A DNA stretch of 64,000 nt from a bacterium (GTDB lineage: Bacteria; Planctomycetota; Planctomycetia; Pirellulales; Pirellulaceae): contig JAUIGN010000017.1 of assembly GCA_030430075.1 (NCBI GenBank), positions 62,001-126,000 on the forward strand. Direction: 5' to 3'. Position numbers and translations under genes: made by a program. The notes under the pieces are model-generated. The model searched no databases and was not told the origin of the DNA. It was given only the letters and a program-made list of their open reading frames with translations. This document shows, in pieces, positions 44,697 through 53,224 of the stretch (the stretch's first letter is position 1; each line of letters starts with the position of its first letter).

Positions 44697-46790
44697 CTAC
44701 TTGGCACCAACCAGTTGGGCCTGCTTCTTTTCGGCAACCACTTCCTCTTGGATATTCGCCGGCGTGCGGCGATAGCCGAACAATTCCATCGAGAACGTTC
44801 CTTGGCCCTGCGTCATGCTCCGCAGGTCAGTGGCGTACCCGAACGTCTCCGCCAGGGGCACCTCCGCCTTAATATTGGCGGTGGCGTCACGCACATCGGT
44901 GGAAGTGATAATGCCGCGGCGCGAGGTAACGTCACCGACGACCGAGCCCTGGAAATTCTCCGGACACTCGATTTCGACGTTCATGATCGGTTCCAGCAAC
45001 ACGGGCTTCATTTTCTTGAAGGTCTCGCGGAAGCAGGATCGGGCGGCGATCTGGAAGGCGCGGTCCGAACTGTCGACCTCGTGAAACGAGCCGTCTTCGA
45101 GGAACGATGCAACACCCACGATGGGGAATTCGGCAATCGGTCCCTTGACGATCGATTCGCGGAAACCCTTCTCGATCGAAGGGATGTACTGTTTGGGGAT
45201 CCGACCGCCGACGATCGACTCCTCGAAGGTGAAGATCTCTTCTTCGGACTCTTCCGGCAGCGGTTCCAGGCGCCCCTTGATATGGGCGAACTGGCCCGAT
45301 CCACCGGTTTGCTTCTTGTGCTTGTAATCGTATTCGGCGGCGATCGTGGGGGCCTCGCGGTAGCTGACCTTGGGCGCACCGACTTCGACGGCGACCCCGT
45401 ATTCCCGCCGGATCCGCTCGATGTAGATCTCCAAGTGCAGTTCGCCCATGCCGGCGATCAGCACTTCGTTGGTCTCCGTGTCACTGGAGACGCGGAAGGT
45501 GGGATCTTCCCGCCGGAAGCGTTGCAGGGCCTTGCCGAGCTTGTCCGAGTCGGCGCGGCTGAGTGGCGTGACAGCCATTTTGATGACCGCCTCCGGAACG
45601 TAAATGCTTTCCAGCGTGCAGTAATTGGCCGATGCCGCGTAGGTATCACCGCTGGCACAATCGATTCCCATCACGGCGATAATGTCGCCGGCACCGGCGC
45701 TATCGATCTCTTCTCGCTTGTCCGCGTGCATCCGAAGGAGGCGGCTGAAGCGATCCTTGCGCCCGGTTCGTTGATTGAAATAGGTCTGGCCCTTTTCGAC
45801 CGTTCCTTGGTAGATCCGCATGAAGGTCAGTTGGCCGAACGATTCGTCAACCAGTTTGAACGCCATGCCGACGAACGGTTCCTTGTCATCCGGCTTGAGC
45901 GGAACGTCAACGTCCGGCTTACCCGGCTCGCTGGCCACAATCTCGCGCTCCAGAGGCGACGGCAGGTAGCGGACGATGGCGTCCAGCAAGGTTTGCACCC
46001 CTTTGTTCTTGTAGGCCGAGCCAAGAAACACGGGGGTCACTTCCTGTTGCTGGATCGAGTTCTTCAGCACGTCATGAATCAGTTCGCAGGGAACTTCTTC
46101 CTCGGACAGCAGCAACTCCATCATGTCGTCGCTGTACATCGCCAGTTGTTCCAGCATCTGGCCGCGGGCAGCTTCGGCATCGTCTTTCAGTTCGGCAGGG
46201 ATCTCCGTCGTCCGAATGGTTTCTCCGTCGACGCCATCATAATAGGTGGCCTGCATATCGATCAGGTTGACGACCCCCTCGAATGTTTCGCCGGCACCAA
46301 TTGGATACTGCATCAGGATGGCGTCGCAGCCGAGCCGATCCCGCATCTGCTCGCACACGCTGAACGGATCCGCGCCGGTGCGGTCCATCTTGTTGATGAA
46401 CGCCAGCCGAGGAACGCGATACCGCTTCATCTGACGGTCCACGGTGAGGGACTGTGCCTGCACACCGCCCACCGAGCAGAGGACGAGGACGGCCCCGTCG
46501 AGGACCCGCAAGCTGCGCTCTACTTCCACCGTGAAGTCAACGTGACCCGGCGTGTCGATGAGGTTGATGGGATGGCCATCCCAAACCACGCTGGTCGCGG
46601 CGCTGGTGATGGTAATTCCGCGTTCCTTTTCGAGCTCCATATGGTCCATGGTGGCACCGGCACCGTCGCCGCGAACCTCCTCCATGCGGTGGATGCGTCC
46701 CGTGTAGAACAGGATCCGCTCGCTCAAGGTCGTCTTGCCCGAATCGATATGGGCGGAAATACCAATGTTTCGCAGTTTGCTCAGACTCAT
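44697..46790 (-). CDS. fusA: Elongation factor G, spd/mitochondrial EFG1-like
   Basis: A 697-residue translocation GTPase. G1 is AHIDSGKTT (residues 14-22); G2 RGITITSAAT; G3 DTPGHVDFT; G4 NKMD. Domains II-V follow in normal order, with the conserved KVSYREAP and SGQFAHIKG regions and LAETFGYATDLRSMTQGQGTFSMEL in domain V. The Ser in DSGKTT and the NIGISAHIDSGKTTLSERILFYTGRI context are typical of the spirochaete/planctomycete EFG1 group that gave rise to mitochondrial EF-G1, as opposed to the canonical DAGKTT. A second EF-G (EFG2) for ribosome recycling would be expected elsewhere. The ATG at 46790 follows a short unconserved open stretch. Confidence 0.96.
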   Translation of the reverse strand: MSLSKLRNIGISAHIDSGKTTLSERILFYTGRIHRMEEVRGDGAGATMDHMELEKERGITITSAATSVVWDGHPINLIDTPGHVDFTVEVERSLRVLDGAVLVLCSVGGVQAQSLTVDRQMKRYRVPRLAFINKMDRTGADPFSVCEQMRDRLGCDAILMQYPIGAGETFEGVVNLIDMQATYYDGVDGETIRTTEIPAELKDDAEAARGQMLEQLAMYSDDMMELLLSEEEVPCELIHDVLKNSIQQQEVTPVFLGSAYKNKGVQTLLDAIVRYLPSPLEREIVASEPGKPDVDVPLKPDDKEPFVGMAFKLVDESFGQLTFMRIYQGTVEKGQTYFNQRTGRKDRFSRLLRMHADKREEIDSAGAGDIIAVMGIDCASGDTYAASANYCTLESIYVPEAVIKMAVTPLSRADSDKLGKALQRFRREDPTFRVSSDTETNEVLIAGMGELHLEIYIERIRREYGVAVEVGAPKVSYREAPTIAAEYDYKHKKQTGGSGQFAHIKGRLEPLPEESEEEIFTFEESIVGGRIPKQYIPSIEKGFRESIVKGPIAEFPIVGVASFLEDGSFHEVDSSDRAFQIAARSCFRETFKKMKPVLLEPIMNVEIECPENFQGSVVGDVTSRRGIITSTDVRDATANIKAEVPLAETFGYATDLRSMTQGQGTFSMELFGYRRTPANIQEEVVAEKKQAQLVGAK

Positions 46791-47229
46791 CGTTCGTACT
46801 ACATCACTGGGGATGCGAAAAAAGGGGGTCAGGGCCACGTTTTGACACATCAATCCCGGAAACTACCGGACATTGCCGTGGCGTCACGCATATCGGAACC
46901 ACAATACAAACGTGGGGCCGACACCGCTTCGGTGGAGAGGTCCAACCGATTTGGGGGGGAGGTGTCGCCTGCGGAAATGCTCCCGCCAGACGAACTCGCC
47001 TCATTCTACACCTAATCGACTTCTGGAAAAGGCGAAATCCACCCGATTTGCCGGCTTCCCGTAAAAATCACAATCGGCATTGGCGCTAGAATCCAACGCC
47101 GGCCGTGCCAATTTTCCCTGACGGCGGTGAAACGCGTGCGAATGATCGATGAAAAATCAGCAAGGATTCGTCCCAACCCGCGCGACCTGCCGCCAGCCGC
47201 CGACCGGCAGGCAGGGGCTGGTCCAGAGA
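46791..47229. other. Intergenic region upstream of fusA with a candidate promoter
   Basis: About 440 bp without a gene. On the minus strand, TAGAAT (47008-47003) with TTTTCC 16 bp upstream is a possible fusA promoter, which would give a leader of about 205 bases. Nothing else was recognised. Confidence 0.4.
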
Positions 47230-48378
47230 CTACTTCGATCCGGACGTAAGGATGGTCGAGGCGGCCGGCGGTTCGGCCTGAACCTGTTCGCGAAACGGCT
47301 GGCCAGCGGTGTAGAGGGCGAGCCGTTGTTGCAGGTCGGCCCGTTCTTCGGCCGGTGTTCGTTGCAGGGCCTGTTCGAGTCGGCCTTGGGCCGCTGCGAA
47401 ATCTCCTGCATTCGCCAGGGCGGCGGCCAACGTATCGAGGTGCTGGGCCGTGACGCCATCGCCGGCTAACTCGACCGCCCGTTTGGCCGCGTGAAGCCCA
47501 AGTTTCTCGTTGCGAAAACGGCGGTCAGGGCAGGTGACCATCAGCCAGGCCGCCGCCTGGTAGGCGGCCACCGAATTTGAATCCCGTTCGATCGCCTCGC
47601 GAAAGTCCCCCGCTGCGGCCTCCCACATGCCGAGCCGCTGCCGGACCCGGCCCCGGTTGACCAGCGCGTCGGCGCTGGCGGGGTCGAGCTGGATGGCCCG
47701 TTCATAGTCGCTCAACGCCACCCGCAGCCGGCCGGCCCGCAGGTTCGCGTGGCCGCGTCCGGTGTGCGCGCCGAAATCGTCCGGCAGTTGGCGAATCACC
47801 TCCGTGTAGTCTTCAATGGCCAGGTCGAGTTGGTCAAGCTCATAGCGAATCTCAGCTCGATTGAACCAGGCATTCACGTAATCCGGCTTCAGCTCAATCA
47901 CGGCGGTGAAATCTTGCACGGCCGGCACGAACTTGTCGATCAGCGCATAAGCGACACCCCGATTGTGAAGCGACTTCCAGCGGCCCGGGGCAAGTTCGAC
48001 GGACCGCTCGAAGTCGCCCCGTGCCTGGGCGTCCAGGGCGACCGCCTGTTCCTGGTCGCCCGCCTGCAGGGCCGCGATCGCCTGGTCCGAAATCGCTTCA
48101 CCGCGCTTGTTGTGGGCCCACCCCAGCAGTTGTGTCAGGTACTCCGATTCACGCTGGGTGGCGCCGGCCTGCTGGGCCTGTTCGCAGAGCTTCACGAGGG
48201 CGGTCAGCTCGTCGACCGTCTTGGCAACCTTGGTCTGCGCGTACGCCTTGGCAATCAGTGCCTTGGCGTCCGATTGTGCCTCAGCCGTCTGTGCGGTCGC
48301 CAACAGGCAGCCGAGCATGACTGCCAGAAACGTCCGGGTGTGGCCCACGTTCCGTCCGGTGTGGTCGCGTCGTAGCAT
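47230..48378 (-). CDS. Exported TPR-repeat protein
   Basis: A 382-residue exported protein with a signal peptide (hydrophobic 15-31, cleavage near AEA). After a helical N-terminal part come tetratricopeptide repeats from ~125 to ~260 (SLHNRGVAYALIDKFVPAVQDF, AWFNRAEIRYELDQLDLAIEDY, AHTGRGHANLRAGRLRVALSDY, ALVNRGRVRQRLGMWEAAAGDF) and a further helical domain including WLMVTCPDRRFRNEKLGLHAA, a stretch common in planctomycete TPR proteins. It ends with another repeat-like unit. GGAGG lies close before the ATG at 48378. Function unknown; periplasmic scaffolding is likely for TPR proteins of this type. Confidence 0.85.
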   Translation of the reverse strand: MLRRDHTGRNVGHTRTFLAVMLGCLLATAQTAEAQSDAKALIAKAYAQTKVAKTVDELTALVKLCEQAQQAGATQRESEYLTQLLGWAHNKRGEAISDQAIAALQAGDQEQAVALDAQARGDFERSVELAPGRWKSLHNRGVAYALIDKFVPAVQDFTAVIELKPDYVNAWFNRAEIRYELDQLDLAIEDYTEVIRQLPDDFGAHTGRGHANLRAGRLRVALSDYERAIQLDPASADALVNRGRVRQRLGMWEAAAGDFREAIERDSNSVAAYQAAAWLMVTCPDRRFRNEKLGLHAAKRAVELAGDGVTAQHLDTLAAALANAGDFAAAQGRLEQALQRTPAEERADLQQRLALYTAGQPFREQVQAEPPAASTILTSGSK

Positions 48379-48550
48379 CCTTGTTTCCTCCCTGAAACGA
48401 GTGTGGCGGGCAGCGTTTTGAATCCATCGCGCCGAAGATCCATGGCGGCGAAAAGTCTGGTCCGGAGTGGGTTGGGTTGGGTATCGCGGCAGCAGCGTTG
48501 CCGTTGAATCAATTGTCGTATACCGAGTTGATCCGCGACGTGTCTGGTTT

Positions 48551-48600
48551 GTCATCAACCGGTGTGCGTTCGCCTCCGGTTCCGTTCATTGCCAAGTGGC
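48551..48600 (+). repeat. Dispersed intergenic repeat, family B copy 9 (5' fragment)
   Basis: A short fragment: GTCATCAACCGG, GTGCGTTCGCCTCCGGTTCC, GTTCATTGCCAAG, equivalent to the first third of the full element. It lies between the end of fumC and the TPR gene start. Confidence 0.5.
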
Positions 48601-48615
48601 ATGCACCTCACGCGC

Positions 48616-50040
48616 CTACGCCTGAGGCTCGGTCATCTTCATGGGATCGAGGGCATCCTGGAGGGTCTCTTCCGGAAGAATGCCTTCTTCCCGACAAAGT
48701 TCGCGAATCGTCTTGCCCGACTTGAAGGCCTCCTTGGCAACTTGCGATGCCTTCTCGTAGCCGATGAGGGGGTTCAGGCTGGTGACCATCGAGAGGCTTT
48801 GTTCGACCGACGCTTCGCAGCCCGCTTCGTTCGCCTGCATGCCTTCGGCACAAAAATCGACGAACGCCTGCGAGACCGAAGCCAGAAGTTGGATACTCTC
48901 CAACACGGTATGGCCCATGACGGGCATCATGATGTTGAGCTGGAATTGGCCGCCCGCGGCACCGCTGACCGTGATTGTCTGGTCGTTGCCGAGCACCCGG
49001 GCGGTGACCTGCATCATGCTTTCGCACATCACCGGGTTGACCTTGCCGGGCATAATCGAGCTGCCCGGCTGCCGGTCCGGGAGGACGACCTCGTAAAAGC
49101 CACAGCGGGGGCCGGAAGAAAGCCAGCGAATATTGTTCGCCACGTTGAACAGCGTGTTGGCAATCGTCCGCAGGTGACCGTGGCAGGAAACGACGGCGTC
49201 ACGCTGCGCGTTGGCCTCGAAGTGGTTGACCGCCTCGACGAAAGGAATGCCGGTCGCCTCGGCAAGCGCCGCTGCCACACGTTTCCCGAACTCGGGATGC
49301 GTGTTGATCCCGGAGCCGACGGCAGTGCCGCCCGCCGGCAGTTCCAGCACGGCCTCCAGCGCCTGCTCGGCGCGGGTCACCGAAAGTTCGAGCTGGCGGG
49401 CGAAGCCGCCGAATTCCTGGCCGAGCCGCAACGGGGTGGCGTCCATCAAATGGGTTCGCCCGATCTTCATGACCTGGTCCCAGTCCTTCGCCTTCTGGGC
49501 GAGTACCGAGCCGAACCGTTTGAGCGCCGGTATCAGGCCGTTCTTGATCTGTTGCGCGGTGGCGACATGGATCGCGGTCGGGAAAATGTCGTTCGTGCTC
49601 TGCCCCATGTTGACGTGATCGTTGGGGTGAATCGACTTCTCCGCCGCCAGGCGGTCGCCCCCCATGATCTCAATCGCGCGATTCGCGATAACTTCGTTCG
49701 TATTCATGTTGCTCGACGTTCCCGATCCGGTCTGGAAAACGTCAATGGGGAACTGGCAATCGTGCTTCCCGTCGGCCACCTCTTTGCAGGCTTCGAGCAA
49801 GGCGTTGATCTGGGCATCGTCGAGTGGCCGCTTGCCGGTCCCGGACAGTTTGCCCAGGTCCCGGTTGGCGATGGCACAGGCCAGCTTGACCTGCCCCAAG
49901 GCGTGAATCAGCGGTTGCGGCAGGCTCCAGCCGGAGATCGGAAAGTTCTCTACCGCCCGCTGCGTCTGCGCACCGTAGTAGGCGTCCGCGGGGACTTGGA
50001 CTTCCCCCATCGAGTCATGTTCAGTGCGAAATTCGGTCAT
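48616..50040 (-). CDS. fumC: Class II fumarate hydratase
   Basis: A 474-residue fumarase C, catalysing fumarate to L-malate in the TCA cycle. The start MTEFRTEHDSMGEVQVPADAY matches FumC N-termini; SSNMNTNEVIAN (substrate A-site), HVNMGQSTNDIFPTA, and the superfamily signature GSSIMPGKVNPV are intact, and IGRTHLMDATPLRLGQE is present. The length fits. It is a stand-alone gene: the 290-base gap to nrdR upstream contains a short AGTGGCCCGTNTGCAA tandem duplication near 50145-50180 and nothing else recognised. Confidence 0.96.
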   Translation of the reverse strand: MTEFRTEHDSMGEVQVPADAYYGAQTQRAVENFPISGWSLPQPLIHALGQVKLACAIANRDLGKLSGTGKRPLDDAQINALLEACKEVADGKHDCQFPIDVFQTGSGTSSNMNTNEVIANRAIEIMGGDRLAAEKSIHPNDHVNMGQSTNDIFPTAIHVATAQQIKNGLIPALKRFGSVLAQKAKDWDQVMKIGRTHLMDATPLRLGQEFGGFARQLELSVTRAEQALEAVLELPAGGTAVGSGINTHPEFGKRVAAALAEATGIPFVEAVNHFEANAQRDAVVSCHGHLRTIANTLFNVANNIRWLSSGPRCGFYEVVLPDRQPGSSIMPGKVNPVMCESMMQVTARVLGNDQTITVSGAAGGQFQLNIMMPVMGHTVLESIQLLASVSQAFVDFCAEGMQANEAGCEASVEQSLSMVTSLNPLIGYEKASQVAKEAFKSGKTIRELCREEGILPEETLQDALDPMKMTEPQA

Positions 50041-50330
50041 GCCATTACTTTCGACTCAAAGGCTCAAAACGATGTTGATCAAGTGGGATCGATGTCTGTC
50101 AACCAGGTTCCGCAGTTCGCCGGCCACGGCAACGGTTGCCGGTGCAGTCGTGGCCCGTTTGCAATAGTGGCCCGTATGCAACAGGGGCCGTGGCAGCAAC
50201 GGTCGTGTTGTGGCGAAGTACGGTGCAACTGGCAGCATTGCTGGCGCCGCTGGCGGACGCGTGCGCGGCGTGATCATAATAGCGGCAACGGCGGTTGCCT
50301 CCAAGGCGAATGAAACCAGTCTTGAATCTG

Positions 50331-50804
50331 TTATGGCGCGCGACGCGTGGGGCCCTTCTTGAGCATCGGCTGCAGTTCGTCGACGAAGTCGCGGACGTCT
50401 TTGAATTCGCGATAGACGCTGGCGAATCGCACGAAGGCAACCTGGTCGAGCGCTCCCAGGTGTTGCATCACCAGCGTACCCAAGTCCCGACTCTCGACTT
50501 CCTGTTCGAACTTTCCGTAGATTTCGGTCTCGACCGCCGCAATGATCGTGTCGATCTGTTCGTCGCTGATGGGCCGCTTCCAACATGCCTTTTCCAGGCC
50601 CTGGCGCATCTTGTTGCGACTAAACGGCTGACGCTCGCCGTCCTTCTTGACCACCTTGATGGTCATCTCCTCAAGCCGCTCGTAGGTCGTGTACCGCCGA
50701 TTGCAGTCGAGGCAGAGGCGACGACGGCGGATGGCGTAGCCGTCCTCGCTGGTTCGCGAGTCCATCACGCGATCGTGGTCAGTGCGACAAAACGGGCATC
50801 TCAT
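50331..50804 (-). CDS. nrdR: Transcriptional repressor NrdR
   Basis: A 157-residue NrdR, the ATP-cone repressor of ribonucleotide reductase genes. The zinc ribbon has Cys3, Cys6, Cys31 and Cys34 (MRCPFC and LCLDCNRRYTTYER), followed by the ATP-cone domain (KVVKKDGERQPFSRNKMRQGLEKAC, residues ~51-75) and FVRFASVYREFKDVRDF near the end. No NrdR box or ribonucleotide reductase gene is visible in the window. The gene is divergent from the zinc-ribbon/PH protein. Confidence 0.96.
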   Translation of the reverse strand: MRCPFCRTDHDRVMDSRTSEDGYAIRRRRLCLDCNRRYTTYERLEEMTIKVVKKDGERQPFSRNKMRQGLEKACWKRPISDEQIDTIIAAVETEIYGKFEQEVESRDLGTLVMQHLGALDQVAFVRFASVYREFKDVRDFVDELQPMLKKGPTRRAP

Positions 50805-50991
50805 GGATTAGCCATGCCTCTCCAGGGGCAACGGAATGCGGAGCGCCGCACAGGGATCATTAATATACATGAACGGCCCGCGTTCGGCAGCCAGATGGAG
50901 GCCGCGCGGGGCGGCAGGCGGGGGCGGGAACGGGTCCTAATTCTGGCCCCAATCGGCACGCTGCCGTCTAACGATCTCTGTTTATGCCCAG

Positions 50992-50997
50992 TATAAT
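50992..50997 (+). promoter_or_regulatory. -10 element for the zinc-ribbon/PH gene
   Basis: A perfect TATAAT lies 53 bases before the start codon at 51050, in the gap with divergent nrdR. The -35 region 17 bp upstream (TAACGA) is poor, so strength is uncertain. Confidence 0.4.
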
Positions 50998-51049
50998 GCG
51001 CGTCCGAGTTGTCAACAGACCAGTGGTTGCCAGGACGTGGAGTCAGATT

Positions 51050-51733
51050 ATGCAGTGTTCGGCCTGTGGTGCGGAAGTGCCCGCGGAATCCATTTTTTGT
51101 GCCAAGTGCGGTCACAGTTTGAAGGGGGACGACGGGGGCAAGGCGCCCGAGTTCACACCGGGCGGCACCGCTTCCGCCGGAGACCAGGGGACCAGCGGTA
51201 AAGCCAGCCTGGCGGAGCGGATGCGGAACACGCCGGGGGCCACGGACGACAGCGAAGACGAAGAAGTCAGTCTTTGGGCGGGCGGCTACTCCGGCAAAGC
51301 GATGATCGGCGGCTGGATGATCGCCGCCCTGATCACCATCCTGCTCGGCACGGCCACCGTCTTCTTCCTGGCCGCCTGGTTTGTCCTCGTCCCGCTCATG
51401 TTCGTGCCCTGGATCTACGTTGCCACGGTACTGGTCTACCGCAAGATGAGCGTCAAATATGAATTGACAACCCAGCGCTTCGTCCACAAGTCGGGGATCC
51501 TCAAGCGAGTTTCCGATCGCTTGGAGGTGATCGACATCGATGATGTTACCTACACCCAGGGGCTGCTCGAACGAATGGTCAATGTGGGCTCGATCATGAT
51601 CAGCTCCAGCGATCGAACGCATCCCGAACTGGTCCTCAAAGGAATCGAGAACGTGCGCGAGATCGCAGACACGATCGATGACGTACGGCGCAAGGAACGT
51701 CGTCGCCGCGGTCTCCACATCGAAGCGATCTGA
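51050..51733 (+). CDS. Zinc-ribbon, membrane, PH-domain (bPH2) protein
   Basis: A 227-residue protein in three parts. A zinc ribbon (MQCSACGAEVPAESIFCAKC; Cys3, 6, 17, 20) is joined by an acidic, disordered linker (~25-75) to two hydrophobic segments (~86-110 and ~111-130), then a bacterial PH domain of the DUF304 type (VKYELTTQRFVHKSGILKRVSDRLEVIDIDDV, ~135-215). Such proteins sit in the inner membrane with the PH-like domain in the cytoplasm; their function is unknown. The start at 51050 gives the complete zinc ribbon. It converges with the dapL-like gene. Confidence 0.82.
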   Translation: MQCSACGAEVPAESIFCAKCGHSLKGDDGGKAPEFTPGGTASAGDQGTSGKASLAERMRNTPGATDDSEDEEVSLWAGGYSGKAMIGGWMIAALITILLGTATVFFLAAWFVLVPLMFVPWIYVATVLVYRKMSVKYELTTQRFVHKSGILKRVSDRLEVIDIDDVTYTQGLLERMVNVGSIMISSSDRTHPELVLKGIENVREIADTIDDVRRKERRRRGLHIEAI

Positions 51734-51868
51734 CACCGGGGCCCCGGTTCCCTCCGCGGCGACCGTGACCAGCCGCCTGGTGCGCAGGCAGTGCTCGGGC
51801 GACCAAGTCCAGACGATTTGCCCGGCAGAGCGACCTGGACTGGGCCGGCAGCCGTGACCGGCGGACGC

Positions 51869-53101
51869 TCAAAACGTCAGCTTGAGCGCCTGCAGACGAG
51901 CGGCCGTTTCCGCCATCAGGGCATCTTCGGCCGCTTCATCCGCCGCCTCGTACGTGACCGAGAATCGCAGAAACGGGCCGGCATCGTCCCAGGGCACCGT
52001 CACGATGGAGCTCGTCTTGATCAGGCACTGGCTGGCATCTTCGCCGCTCTCGAACGTCGTGCCGTCCTCGGTGCCGCGAGGGATCGGCGTGTAGAGAAAG
52101 TACGTCCCACCCGGCATCTCGCACTGGAAGCCGCACGCCTGCAGTGTGCTCACCAACTTCTGCAGACGACGTTCGTACTTTTTGCGCACGCCCTGGTGGA
52201 TCGAGTCATCGTCCAGGGCCTTGGCGGCCGCCTTCTGAATCGCGATAAACTGGCCCGAGTCGCAGTTGTCCTTGACATCCGAAAATGCCTGAACCAGCAG
52301 CCGGTTGCCGCAGACCCAACCGATCCGCCAGCCGATCATGTCAAAGCCTTTTGACATCGAGTGAACCTCGACGCCAACTTCCTTGGCGCCCGGGACAGCC
52401 AGAAAACTGAGGGGCCCCTGGTCGTACGACAACATCAAGTGAGCCGCATCCTGAACGACGACGAATTGATGTTCCCGAGCCATATCAATCACTTGCTCGT
52501 AGAACGCCCGCGTGGCGGTCTTGCCGGTCGGGCTGTTGGGATAATTCAGCACCAGTAACTTGGTCTTCTGCAGAACGTCGCCCGGAACGTTTGCCAGGTC
52601 AGGCAGGAAATCGTTCTCCGCCAGCAGGGGCAACTTGAAGACGTTGCCGCCATAGTAGTTCGTGTGCGTGCCGGCGACGGGGTAGCCGGGGACCGTCATC
52701 AGGGTGACGTCACCAGGATTGATGAAGCAGGCGGGGAGCATGGCCAGCGCGGTCTTCGAACCGATGCAGTGATTGACTTCCGTGGCCGCGTCCAGTTCGA
52801 CGCCGCAATTCCGCTGCATGAATCGCGCGGCCGCTTCCTTGAATTCGGCGATCCCGTTGTCCGCATAGCCGCGGTTCTCCGGCTGGTTGATCTCCTCAGC
52901 CATCTGTTGCCGGACCGACGCGGCTGCCATGGCGTCGTTTTCCCCGATGCCGAAGTCCAGCAACACGCGGTCAGGAAAGTCGGCCAGCGCCTGACGTTTG
53001 GCACGCTTGATCTTTTCGAACTTGTAAATGTCCGTGCCCTTGCCGTAGTTGGCACCGCCAATACGATCTGCGAACAGTTGCTGGAAATACGGGTCGCTCA
53101 T
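51869..53101 (-). CDS. dapL: LL-diaminopimelate aminotransferase-like enzyme
   Basis: A 410-residue class I/II PLP aminotransferase, closest by pattern to DapL, which makes LL-diaminopimelate from tetrahydrodipicolinate and glutamate for lysine and peptidoglycan synthesis. Evidence: the N-terminal AGANYGKGTDIYKFEKIK-like region (GGANYGKGTDIYKFEKIKR), DFGIGENDA, YADNGIAEFKEAAARF, NYPNSPTGKTA, and the PLP lysine in SMSKGFDMIGWRIGW. The family also contains related aminotransferases, so the substrate is inferred. GAGGGA lies before the ATG at 53101; a TTG twelve bases earlier is less likely. Confidence 0.87.
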   Translation of the reverse strand: MSDPYFQQLFADRIGGANYGKGTDIYKFEKIKRAKRQALADFPDRVLLDFGIGENDAMAAASVRQQMAEEINQPENRGYADNGIAEFKEAAARFMQRNCGVELDAATEVNHCIGSKTALAMLPACFINPGDVTLMTVPGYPVAGTHTNYYGGNVFKLPLLAENDFLPDLANVPGDVLQKTKLLVLNYPNSPTGKTATRAFYEQVIDMAREHQFVVVQDAAHLMLSYDQGPLSFLAVPGAKEVGVEVHSMSKGFDMIGWRIGWVCGNRLLVQAFSDVKDNCDSGQFIAIQKAAAKALDDDSIHQGVRKKYERRLQKLVSTLQACGFQCEMPGGTYFLYTPIPRGTEDGTTFESGEDASQCLIKTSSIVTVPWDDAGPFLRFSVTYEAADEAAEDALMAETAARLQALKLTF

Positions 53102-53224
53102 CCAATCCCTCAATCATGCGAGTCTATTGCGTCTGGCCGGCGCGGAGCGTTCCTCTCGCGCGACGGTCAGCGTAATCGAGGAGCGCCGATCCGGCAACCG
53201 GCACGCGGCGCTCCCGGGGCCGGC

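Noticed and set aside
44715..47015. Long open frame (about 766 codons) antisense to fusA
   Set aside because: It mirrors the codon bias of a high-GC gene; the opposite strand encodes a complete EF-G, and the antisense product has no recognisable domain.
48562..50313. Open frame antisense to fumC
   Set aside because: FumC signatures are intact on the minus strand; no independent support for the plus strand.
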